NCBI GenBank assembly: GCA_002917075.1
Contig: NTMA01000104.1
Location: forward strand, 62,001-126,000
Source of the DNA: Hawksworthiomyces lignivorus
Lineage: Eukaryota > Ascomycota > Sordariomycetes > Ophiostomatales > Ophiostomataceae
Direction of reading: 5' to 3'
Length of the DNA: 64,000 nucleotides
A program made the translations under genes and the position numbers. The notes beneath the pieces are model-generated. The model saw only the letters and a program-made list of their open reading frames with translations. It made no database searches and was not told where the DNA came from. Positions 38,801 through 50,405 of this stretch are shown in pieces. Within the stretch, counting starts at the first letter, position 1; every line of letters begins with the position of its first letter.

Positions 38801-39164
38801 TTTTAAAGAAAAAAAATTCATGTAGAAACAAGATCCAACAGGCGCCATCCATGGATATCCTGTGCATATGGGGCCGAAGACAACGACGAGAGGCTGATCT
38901 CTGTCTTTCGACTGGTCTCCTCTGGGCCACGTTTCAGTAACTGCAGCATTTCTTCTGAAGTTCAGTTGTGTGATTCACGAAGAACGGATGTGAAATTTAC
39001 TCAAAAGATCGATCTCTATTTCAGTGTGACTTTGGTGGATTCTTAACGTAAGACATGAAGCGAAATAAAAGACGCAGCACTTCTTTTTGCCGGAAGTACG
39101 GCAAGTTTGTTATTCTGACCCTTTTTACATGTAGTTTCTTTGGTGTTTCTACCTGGTATCAAAG

Positions 39165-39200
39165 TTTTCCTTTTCTTTTTCTTTTTCTTTTTCTTTTTCC
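39165..39200. repeat. CTTTTT microsatellite
   Basis: About five CTTTTT units. They create an artificial Phe/Leu-rich stretch in one plus-strand frame, which explains the apparent ORF at 39055..39279. Confidence 0.85.
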
Positions 39201-42200
39201 TCATTTTGTTTCCTTTTTTCTTTATTTCTCGCCATACACCGTTTGCCAGATGTCAAATGAAACCCTTTCTCATCTTTAGCGCGTATGCTGCTTGAATTCA
39301 GCCTTGGAACGTCGTCTCAAGGCTATTCTATTTAACACGCCTTGTTTCCTTTCCTGGTCTTCTATTGAGTACATACAAGTACCTGTATACCTTAGTTACC
39401 CACTTCTGCATCATCCTCGCATTTGCGTGTGGGTGTGTTCCCTAAAGGGGGACCTGTTTATATTATCAGAATTATCATTTACTCTACCTCGTAATAAGAT
39501 ATGATACCTACATCGGTCTGTTAATCTTATTCTCCCGTATTCAGGAATTTTTTTCCTGTCACGAGGTTGCCTTCCTCAAATATTGCGAGAAAAATTGAAT
39601 ACCGACAGCTTGGCATTACTCGAGGACACAAATGTCAGCAGTTTGATTACCCGAAATCCCCGCCTTTTACAATCTCCTTTTCCTTCTATTCCTTCTGGAA
39701 GACTTCCGAAATCCGGCAGCCTGGCAGGCGATGTATATTTACATTTGCAAGTTTTCTGCCATGCGTCTCTTTTCATTTCGTTTCATGTTGTTTGTTCTTC
39801 TCCACCCTTTTTTTGATGCGCCCCATTTCTGGATCGCTGAATAAAAGACAGGGAAACAAAATGAAACTTTCGCGCTGATTTATTGCGATAGGCAGCACGT
39901 CTCGCAACTTTCGTTCCAGCGGTCCTTCTTTTTCTTACATGGTTCCGACTGCTTGGAGACTATGTATGTAGGGAATATGTAAGTAAGAGGTACATATGTA
40001 ACGCACGAACACATTCACTTGCGCCTCTGGCGGACGTGCACCGCACATGGGCGCATGCATCATGCAAGACACGGTGTTGTACGTTGGAGATTTTTTTTGG
40101 TGGCCTTCTGCGTCTGATGCCGATGTAAGAAACGCAAGGATGAAAGCTTTTTGTAGCTCGCAGCACTTCTTTATACGAGCCAGTAAATGTTAGGGGACGG
40201 AATTCATGCGAGCTAATTTCCTCTTTTAGCTATTTTCGTTTAGAAAGAAGCACTTCGTCTTGACAGAAATCGACTCTGCTAATGAGACAACTGTCAACCA
40301 GCCAGACCGTAAAAAGGAGGTGATCGCGACAGATCATTGTGAACTGCCCAGACAAAGATAGCCTGAGACACGCTGTAACAAATTGTCACAGACCATATTA
40401 CCATCTTTTTCCTTCTTCGTTTTGTTCATTATGTGTTACTTGACTTTTACTTCAGATCGCCTCCAAACTGGGAAGGTCACGTCATTGCCTCTGGTCGATC
40501 GTTTGTTTTGAGCCGTTTTAATTTGCTGCGCAAGAAAAGCTTATTGATTAAGAACACGGAATTTGGCCGGAGAACCATGGAGCTCTTGCAGAAGAAATGC
40601 CACATGGCGGCCGCAGTTGGTTTTTGGTCTTTTCGGCAACTTGCAGCAAAATTTACTAAACGGATTTTCCTGGGTTTCATAGTCCATTTTCTGCATTTTC
40701 TTCAGTGCATATACTTCGTCTTTCTCTTACCTATATATCGCGGTTTGGGCGGTTGATATACCTCTTTTTGCGCTGGCGGGTTGCTAGCGAGTAAAGTCCA
40801 CGTCGTTAGGATGTGAAGAGCTTGTCGCTATTTTTATCCTCTTTTCCACTCATCTGGGCGTCGTGCCATGCTGCAATACGGGGCTCCTCCGTTTAGTTCG
40901 ACTTCGTCTAGGAGAAGCGGGGCATCACTGTCGCGATTGTCGTAAGCCCCGTAACAGAAAGTTGAGCCTGCGACCCTGCCTCGTTGAATTGGACCCTACA
41001 AAAGAAAACGGGCCCTTCTTTTTCTGCTGGTCTATCTCGTATTTGTTGCGTAGCGATTTACGCTTGTGCGATGAGTTTGTTCGGGAACTCCCTAGAAGCT
41101 CGTTTCAATTTCTCCCTATCGGATAACATCTTACCCCGGCCTATTTTTTCACCGTCTTTGCCATCCTGAGAAATTTGGCTTGACCTTGTAACTTCGTCGC
41201 GCCTCTCCAGCGCCGGTGCCGGCGTGTTGCGGATAATCACCTCCTTTTTGAATAGGGGAGTAATAATGACGTGCCCAAAGGTAGAAGATACAGACAGTCC
41301 AAAAAAAGAAAGGGAAAAATTGCAGTTGGGTAAATGTGCAATAAAAAGCGTAAGCTGGTATGTACGTCCGCGTGACAGGTTTATGCCCCTCCCTTTCGTC
41401 CTCTGCTCAGTCTTCCCCAAGGAAAAAAAAAAGGTACAGTTGACTCCAATGGCCAATCAGGGCAATTGCCGGCCTGATCCGTCTACGTTCCATCCAACTT
41501 TCTCGCCTCTCAGTAATGCCCTACCTTCACCTCTTTGCCTCCCAATCTCCTTGACGCCTTCCGGTTACCTCTGCCGCTGCCTGTGACGAGATTGCCCCTG
41601 TCTCTGAGATTTTGCTGGATATTAAGTTAAGAATGGGGCCAGAGAGAGGTGGCCCCCAAGGGAGAAACCCGAAATAGAAAAGGGTGGTAAGGTAAAGATA
41701 GTGGTAGGGAAAAGTAGCCAGACGGAGTATACGATCGGCGAGGCAACACAACCGGATGGGAAGGGGTTTGAAGAGCTTGGCACACGTTTCCCCTTTTTTC
41801 CTCTCGCACATGACTGCCTCGGGAGAAGGGTTAGAGAATAATCAAACGGAACTTAATTTTGCGCTATGGGAATAAGTGTAGCGAAAAATACAATGCGGAG
41901 TGCAGGACAAGACGTGCCTTTTGCGCACACATGCCTTTCAACGTTCTCTTTGATATCCCATGCGTTCCGTCTGCATGGCTGAGATCCGCTGGTTTTGGGT
42001 TCGCCTTGTTAGCATACGAGTACTCTTACCCGAAGATAGAGCTCTCAAAGTGTGTCAAAGTGCATGGTCGTGTCGCGCTAAGGTCATCGGTCTTCGCTAG
42101 GTGCTTTTTTTTCTCTTTTTTTTTTCTGCCTTACGAATCCAGTACATGTAAGAATAGGTCAAAAAACCACCGTGCCGCTCGACTGCGTCATTGATTTTCT

Positions 42201-45200
42201 TTTGTTGCAATGCTCCTGGTTATCAGAGCGGGACCAAATTGCAAGCGTTGCGCGGGTCTGCTTGTTAGTGCGGCAAGGGTTAGTATGCGCTGCCTTTTCG
42301 TGTGTGTTTGAGTCTTTGTTCTCTGGTTCTTCCCCCAATAGAAGCTATCGATTTAACTGGATTCAGCACACCCTGGCCCAAGCAGCTGGTCGCGGAGGCC
42401 GCGAGAGCCGTGGCATGAAACGCTTGGCCTTCTTTCTTCGAGCTGCTGATAGTTTTTGTTCCCCATCCTGGTTGTGTCCGGTAGCTTCTGCGGGAATGGT
42501 CACTATTGCGCGCAATACTTTGCTTCCCCCCCCCCTTTTTTGTCGGTCTTTTGTTCCCTGTCCTTTTCACAACTATACGTCTCGGGCCGTCTTCAATTTT
42601 TTTTATCAATACGAACGAAGACATTGGCGGGTGCTGTGCCTGCAGCTTTCAGGCCTGGTACAAGATGTGCTTGCGCTGTTGCAGTCACCGACTGCGCCTT
42701 TAATATTATCCCTATCGGGGAATGGACCGAGAACGGCAGAAGGACGGAAACTTGCTAGGAATGGCCTGATTTCTTCCTTTGTCTTTGTTGGCTACAGCTT
42801 TTCCAGCATCTCCGTGACTTTTTTTCCGGTTGCGAGCCATTCCTCGTTATTGTGATGGTCTAAAATGCGGTGTGCTCTAGCCTGGCCTCGTAGCCCAATT
42901 TCATGTCCTGGTTTCATGGCCGCTCAACAAGTTTTGAAGGCGCTTGGACGGGGCTCAGTTCTTGCAGTTTCCCGTATCTCATGACAGCACAAGGCAGCAA
43001 GGTGAAATGTCGGTGAAAAGAGAGCCAAGAACAAGAGATACATGTACGAAAGCGCGCTTCTTTGACAGCGCCAGTTCAGGGAAAGCCAAGGAGAGTTGAA
43101 GAGAGATGTGACCGGCTGACGGCACTATTTTCTGGGGTAGATCGCGGTTACTTGCGACTGCCACTTCTCACAAGCAAAAGAGATACGAAACCCATGTTCA
43201 GGCAGGTGCACGGAGTAGCTGCGCAGCTGAGGATACGAACTTGGAGTCGGCCCCGTTTATTTGGAAAGCGATACGCACATGGGAAGGAAGGAGCGACAAG
43301 GTCACGAGCCCCACGACCGATCCACCAATTACCGCCCATGGGAGAGCGCATGGGCAACGCCTGTTCCACGGAAGAATAAGAATAGGAAACCCAGACGGAG
43401 GAAGTAAGGAAGTAGCAAAGGAAGAAAAGAACATTGCAGTGTCAGATACTTTGTAGCGCGGAGCAGCCAGCCAAACAGCAAATCCTCCGCGCATCCGCAA
43501 GTGTGATAGCCCACCCGCTGAGAATGAAAAGGGAAAAACGGTCGAAGCACAGGCATGTATCCTAGAAGAGAATTATGTCCCTGTTTGTTGGACGTCTTTG
43601 ATCTCTGGTTCGCGCTGTGGGGTTCATTCTGCTTTTTCCAACCGCCAAGATTAAACAAATACGTCATCTGCTGCGCTGTTTCCACAATTTTTCTTCAGTT
43701 TCGTCCGGGGTTCTGCCCATCACCGTGGGATGAGCAGACCCCCAGCCAAGGCAAATACAGCTGTAGCCAATTATTGTTGCTCATCTTCATTAACATGTGT
43801 GGTCCTCATTTCCTCATTTTCTTGCTTTGTCCGGTGCTTTCCTTTTCATTGGGGAGCATTCCAGAGGCTCTCATCCGCCACACCTTCGCATACTCGGCAC
43901 AGTCAATTGTAGCAGGGGGTGGCTGTTGGCAGGGCTGCATATGCGTTCAGTATTCTACGTACTCCGTACTGTGAAGGATTTCCGCTACCAGCATGATACT
44001 TCGATCATGTACCAGCCCAGCACCACCCCTAGTCATCTTCCGATTTATATGTAAAAACTGTGCAGCTTTTGTAGCCGCAGCTCTGGGATGCTGACTCTGG
44101 GCAAAAGAAGTGGGCAAGCTGTCCTCTACGAATGGCTGCTTTGCTTGTTACAGTCGTCATTCTGGTACGAGTAGGCTTGGCAAAGGCCTGCTAGGCACAG
44201 CCAGCGTCCGGGACTTCCTGACAAGCGATAGGATCGAAGCAGTGGGATGATATCGAAGTAAAACGTGCTCCTTAGCGAGCCTCTGCGCTGTTCTTTGTGC
44301 CATGGCCCTTTCCGATAGCTGTCTGCGAAGCAACGCCATAGGAAAATAATTACGTCGTATCTGCTGGAGCTCGCGATCGTCCATTGGTTTTCTGCTAGCC
44401 CCTGCCTTCATTTAACAGGACGCAACATATTCCCGATACAACAAGAGATCCATGAGATGGTGTGGTATTGTGCCGATGCCCAGTCGAACGAACACAGGAC
44501 GCTCTGGGACAAAACAGAAAGGATTCACCAGATTACCCAAGGAATCCATCTCCAGTATGCGGATACAATTGCGATTTAGGAGATAACTATCGGCTCAGGC
44601 GCCAAATTGTTGACAGAGTGAGTTATCAGGGGTGGGGGGCCGAAGGAGCGCAGTGGCTCGGCTGATGGTGCTTGCGTGGAGGTGCTGCTGTATCTGTACG
44701 GGCACCTTCACAGCTGTGCGAGTAGATGTGTTAGATGCTTCCAGCGCAAATGGTTCTGTTTCGTAATGTTTATCACCCATTTCCCCCGTCTCCTAGACTA
44801 GACAGTCCCGTTGCTTTGCGACCTAGCGTGGTGAGCCCTTAGCGCCAAGTCAGTCCCAACAACCAACCCCGGCTCCATTCAGGTTCAGTTGAAACAACCC
44901 ACCAAAATGGGGCGCCTTGATGCATCCCTTGCTTCCAATCGACAGACTGTGAGGACTTGTCAACGCTGAGCGGAGATATTGTGTGATACTTATATCTATA
45001 TCTTACTGAGGCTCTCTTGGCAAACGGCAGATTTAGGATTAAAGTGGTGCATCCATTTTTTCCCCTTTGCGGCCTTGCTTTATTGTACTGAGAAAAAGAA
45101 TCCTTCATTTTGCTGACGATCTGGACCTGGCTATTTTCTTCTTGTTTACTTTCCTGACACATCTCACGATATTAGGATTTTTAGAGATAAGTTTGAGCGC

Positions 45201-46856
45201 GCGTGGGATGGGAAGGAAGGGATGGGGGGGCAAAGGAATGGTATCTCTACCCGTACGAAGACGGAACAGGCCTTTTCCGTATCTCGCTGGTGGCTTGCAG
45301 GACAAGGCAAAATGATTTGCTAGTGCGAGAAGAAAAGAAGATAAGCCAACCAGCAGCCGATGCGATCGTCCTCGTGCCCTCCCTTGTCTCCGCCTTTTTC
45401 CTACTCCGTACGTCTTTTTTTTTCTTGACGCTGAAAAATCACTGGAAGGCGTGCGTTCCTCTTCTTCTGCAGGTTGGATCTTTTCCGGATCTCTATGGTT
45501 TGACGTGCGCTCGGCACTGGACTTTCGCACCATGTACACAATTTACGTCACGTCTTTTGACTCGTCCCAGACGTGCGTGGTAAGCGAAAGATGTGGTGCA
45601 TCACTCCCCTCAGCCCTTGTCTAAAGGAACCCCAGATCGACACCTATCACCTGAGGGATATACAAGATTTTCATGTTGGGTTTGAAAATAGGGGGAGCAG
45701 AGCGATATTAATAATTTGTACTTATCGGGAGCGAAATGTGTTCCCTTTTTGGTGTAAGTGGGCTCTAGAGCCCAAGAGCAGTGTGCTAAGGGATTGAATA
45801 CGGTCAAATTGCCCTTAACCTGCATGGTGAAACGTAGCCTTCTGCCTGCGTACATACACTTCCGCACGCTGGCAATTTTCAGATACGTAACCGCTATCCA
45901 AGTTTTTTCCCCCCTTCTTCGCTGCGCTTGTCGAACGGAGAAAAGGCCCGAGTACCGGTACAACAAGGCGCCACCAAATTTATTAGAGCGAGAAAGTAAA
46001 TGTTTCACGTTTTGCCGCATTCTCCAAGAATGTTGGCATCGACTTAGCAGAGGGCCACTGTGGATAACTCGTGCTATGGTCTATTCAGGAATGTACTACG
46101 TACAGAAGTGAAGGATTGCCTGACATATCTGAGTTGCATACCTGTTCCTGATTTCAAGGCAGGACTTCCCAGTAAACGTCGCCTGTGATATGCCGAAGTA
46201 ACGTAGACATAGAAGGGAGGGGGAAGTTGCCTTTGTTACTAAGGTATAACGTGAGTTATAGCGCCTCCAAGTCACAGTAGCACTAGGTTGCGAGTTCTTG
46301 GATACTTCGGTGATACTTCGATCTCCGATTGCAAAGCGTATAATGACAAGAGCATTGGTGCAAAAACCATAGCGAGTATTGTCAGCAAGCAAAGTATTGG
46401 CAAAAGTCTGTTCAGCCCGACCGACCACCACAATCCAAAGCCCGCCAAACTAATCCCCCAACATCCCACCGCCTTACAACTGCGTGTTATGGCACCATCG
46501 ACGAATCGACGATAGACACATTCGCGGTGGCAAACATGTTTTTGTTCCTGACCAAAGCGCTTTAGAGCAGTCTCAGTTGCCCACCTTTTTCTCAGCCCTT
46601 TGAAGCTCTCACAGTTTTGCGAGAACACTACCGAAAGAGACCATGCATCCAATTCTGACCATGTAAAGCCATTGCAATTGCCAAGAAAGGAAGTTGACGG
46701 TACCTTCGTCTGCCGTATTCCGTCAAGCGATTTGCGTCCGTATTACCGTGGCAGGCTTGCCTGCAAAGGCACTAGCTGCCAGCTACAAACAATTTGGCAG
46801 AAATCACCTGGAGGCCATAGCGCATTGCGTTCTGAGGGACTGCACCTGCCTGGGAA

Positions 46857-47170
46857 AAAAAAGTGAAAGAGGGGTGGTAAGGGGTAAGAAGCAGGAGGAA
46901 AGAAGAAAAGTGGACAAGAGTAAGTCATGACAAGAAAAGAAACGAAAAAAAAAAACAAGAAGAGTGGGCAGGAAGCAGAGGGCATGAAGTGAGATGAGCA
47001 AAATGGTAAACAAGACGGAGAAAGCAACACGGGGACTTCTACGTGTATGATTGGCAAGGTGTACAAGGAATGAAGAAAGGCGTGGCACGAAAGAGGCGAA
47101 ACAAAACAAGATACGGTGAGGAGATGGTGAGCAAATGAAATGAGCGGACATTAATATGAGGAGAAACAAT
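46857..47170 (-). promoter_or_regulatory. Purine-rich block (CT-rich on minus strand) inside the gene-poor region
   Basis: Roughly 300 bases of mostly A and G on the plus strand, followed from about 47430 by a C/T-rich block on the plus strand. The pair resembles back-to-back CT-rich fungal promoters. No ATG-initiated gene was found to the left, so the role is speculative. Confidence 0.25.
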
Positions 47171-48119
47171 GAAGTAGGCTTAGAATATAAAGAAAGGAGC
47201 ACATGGACGAATGGACTTTACGCAGTTACGACGTATTCGTTGCAGTATTACTCCCGCAGCTGTACACCTTGTGGCCGTTTTCATCATTCTGCTTCCGCAC
47301 GTCTAAAACCGTATCTTGGTATTACTTACAGCTATACATACCACGCACCATTCGCGTTCAGATAGGGGGAGGCGACAAAAAACCAATTAAAAGAAAAGAG
47401 GGGACAAGGAAAAAAAAAAGAAAAAAGAAGAAACCATCTTGACCCAATTCCTCGTCACCTCCCCCCTCTACCCCCGTTCTTTTCTTCCTACCCTTGTCGC
47501 TTCCGTCCTAGTGGAGAGCAAGTCCGTACCGTTGTCCCCACTGATCTCCACAAGTACACCATACCTTGTCGTGTACTTGCCTTTCTGGCGGATGCGACAT
47601 TGTGTCAGTGACTCTTTTTCTTTTTCTCGTCTCTTCTCTCCTTCTATCCTTTTGCTTTCGCTCCACGTACTTGCCCTTTCGGGACTGTCGTACACATGAG
47701 GTTTTGGGGGTTATCATTCTAGCTGGCACTCGTATATGTGAATCTTCGTCATTGAGACCTTCTGTTGCCCTTCTCCTGTAATCGCCTTGCTGGCAAGAAC
47801 GGACTGCCCATCCGTCTAGCAGCAAACGTGCTCTTTTCTCTGAACGGAGCTGCTGCATCGTACTTTGCCTCGTATCTTCCGTATTCTCCGTATCGTGTCC
47901 GCATCTTCCATCTATGATTAGCATCTGCCTATTCTCTTGGCACAGAGGGACGTACTATTCGAAAAGGAGTCGTTGATGCGGTGAGCCAAAGTTGTAGGCC
48001 GGGCCTAGCGAGCGGAACGGGTTCCTCTCACCATAATTAGCTGCCAAGGTATACTGATGGCTTCTCTTCTATGTGCTGTACTACGTTTCCATTTAAGCTC
48101 CTGGTTTCTTCGTGGCTAC

Positions 48120-48141
48120 TTTTTTTTTTTTTTTTTTTTTT
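48120..48141. repeat. T22 homopolymer
   Basis: Twenty-two consecutive T in the T-rich segment upstream of PLC1. Probably slippage; poly(dT) tracts can also exclude nucleosomes in promoters. Confidence 0.9.
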
Positions 48142-50405
48142 GGTCCGAATTTTTTTTACTTTAACCCTTGTCTCCTTGGTACCCCTTGTCATGGTATGGT
48201 CCACCTAATAGTACTCAAACTAGTACTCCGTACTTTCCCTCCTGGACTACTTTTTTCCTTTTTTCCTTTTTTTTTTATTTTTATTTTTTTTCAGTTCTCT
48301 GGAGCACCATCCCCTAGTAAGAAGAGAATGACTGACACAATAATTTCCCGGCCATACCGCAAGTATACCTAAGCACAATCGAAACTTCCCTCTTTAAGTA
48401 ACCCTCCCTCGCTCGACTCATCATAACCACCACAGTCGTCACCACTTTTTCACTCGCATCCAGTTTCTGAACACACTCTGCGCAAACCAACCGACCTTAT
48501 CACGGCATCGCCTTTCATTCAGGCGTCAAAAACGTATACCCTCTCTGGTACTTTGTTGTATCAGTCAACCCTTGTCAACAAATATCATCCCAACTCGTTG
48601 TGACCGATATCTAGCCGCAAAGACGCTCTCCAATTTGTACCACCTTTTTGTTTTTCTTTTGCTCGCGCCGCCAGCATTTCATTTCGCCACTTTTCGGCCC
48701 GCTCACTTGCCAGCTACAGCTGAAAACGAAGGCTTAAGAGAACAGGAAAAGGAACAAGCGGTGGGCTGGTAGGACCAAAAAAGCACCCAGCTTCAAGAAA
48801 ACGACTGCATGGCAAGGAAACACCCGTGTTTCTCCACCCGGATACCCTGCCCTGCACAACCTTTCTGCATCAACCTGCACCAGCACGTTCTGAAAATACC
48901 TATTGACTGCTTATGGACCTGTAGCGAGCCCTCGCTTTGGATTGTGTGATTCTACGGTTGAGACACTGCAGCTTTTTTGAGCAGTAGAGGAGACCGGAAA
49001 AGTCCGAGATACGACTGCCGTGAGGCTTACGGGCCCCCCCGACAAGATTTCCGCCAAGCCAGAAACGACTACGGGACTGCATTATTTTTTTCTTTTTTCA
49101 CACGGATCGGCCGTGTTATAGACCGTGTCGCGGGACTTCAGCTTCGATCTTCACAAGGAGATACCAAAGCTCAGGTCTTCGCCAAGAAGCGATTCATCTA
49201 CTCGACCATCTGCTTTTGGGGCCTTCCTAAGAGAAGGAAGGGCCAGTTGTTCAACCCATGACTTAGGATCGGCTCTCTTTCGTCTTTTTATTCTGTACTC
49301 GAGACAAACGAATGCGACGGACGGGATCACCCAGCACCTTTCAAGCCTGCAGCGGCTCAAGACCGGGAAGCAACAGCACCTGCGGCAACAGCGTGCGCGC
49401 GTCATAAGTCGACCAAGAGGAATTGGGAATTGAAACAGCCTCCCGACAGCCAAGAGGAAGTTTGTGCCTCATTGCTTGTCCCGGAAACCTATTGCATCTG
49501 TCATCTTCTGTCATACTAGGCTTGTGTTGTGGGACGCCTAACTGGGTTGTAACCCAAAACAGCGGCCTGCATACAACCTCTGCCACTTCATCAGCTTTGC
49601 CGTCACTCTATCTCAACAGGGCCGCTTCTGACTGCGGGCCATACCCGCCCCATCCTCGCAAAAAATACTCCCCTGCTCGAGAGGAAGTGTCGAATGTGTA
49701 CCTATACACAGCCTATACTTGACCCAACATACCTTTTGGGAGAGGGGGTGTCTTCTATTTTAGACTCCCGCTGTACGCTGCAACCCTAGCCGCCTTCTTG
49801 GGCCAAAGTCAATACCCAGCTCCACCATCTGCAGCAGGAGTGAGAAACAAAACACCGGCAACGAAGACAACAAGGCCCAGCAGGACGAAAAGGCAGATGT
49901 TACACTACTAAGTAGAGAGGCCGACGATAGCAGGACTAGTTCTACTTTTTGCACTCAGTCTGTGCAGATTGAAACACTTGCTGGCCATATTTGCTACTTG
50001 AGCACTTAAATCACCACTTCCCCCACCCTCTCCTTTTCTGTTTGCTCTGTGGGCCGGACTTGCATCAAACTTCCTTTCCTTACTATCTCTATATTTCTTT
50101 TCAGCAGTCTTTGCTCGTTCCGCTCCAGTTTTGACTATTCGTTTCGCCTTACTGTCCTTCATAAAAGTTGCCTTTTGTCTCAACCTCTACCGCGCTCTCT
50201 GTTGATACCCTTCCTTGTCAGTCTTCGAGCTTTCTCAGTTTTCCTACAATGCGGCGCATATTCTTTCCTTTTCGTTTCTTATAAACGCTGCATATACTAC
50301 TCTATCGCCGGCTGAGCACGAGGAGCGTTCTTGGGGTTTCGCTGGAGAAACTTATACTCTATTGCGTTACCACCTCTGCTTTCTGTCAAGGGCAACATTA
50401 GAGCC

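Larger units (their letters stand above)
26255..50405. other. 24-kb gene-poor region between VPS68 and PLC1
   Basis: About 24.1 kb with no gene I can support. ORFs on both strands are short, none reaches 230 codons, and none shows a recognisable domain, conserved motif or convincing exon chain. Base composition is balanced, so it is neither an AT-rich RIP-mutated block nor a centromere-like one. It contains short tandem duplications, T runs, a CTTTTT microsatellite, three exact copies of TACTCCGTA (43960, 45402, 48224), and alternating purine-rich and pyrimidine-rich blocks like those that flank fungal transcription starts. The last 2-3 kb probably include PLC1 promoter and leader. Non-coding transcripts or a highly divergent intron-rich gene remain possible. 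Confidence 0.6.

Noticed and set aside
39055..39279. Small Phe/Leu-rich membrane protein
   Set aside because: Its hydrophobic core is the translated CTTTTT microsatellite.
42172..42855. 227-codon plus-strand ORF in the gene-poor region
   Set aside because: The longest ORF there, but Ser/Phe/Leu-rich from T-rich DNA, with no motif and no codon pattern like the called genes.
46272..46652. Minus-strand ORF with membrane-like segments, downstream of the purine-rich block
   Set aside because: The open frame begins at a non-ATG codon, and the first ATG falls inside the hydrophobic stretch, leaving too little protein.
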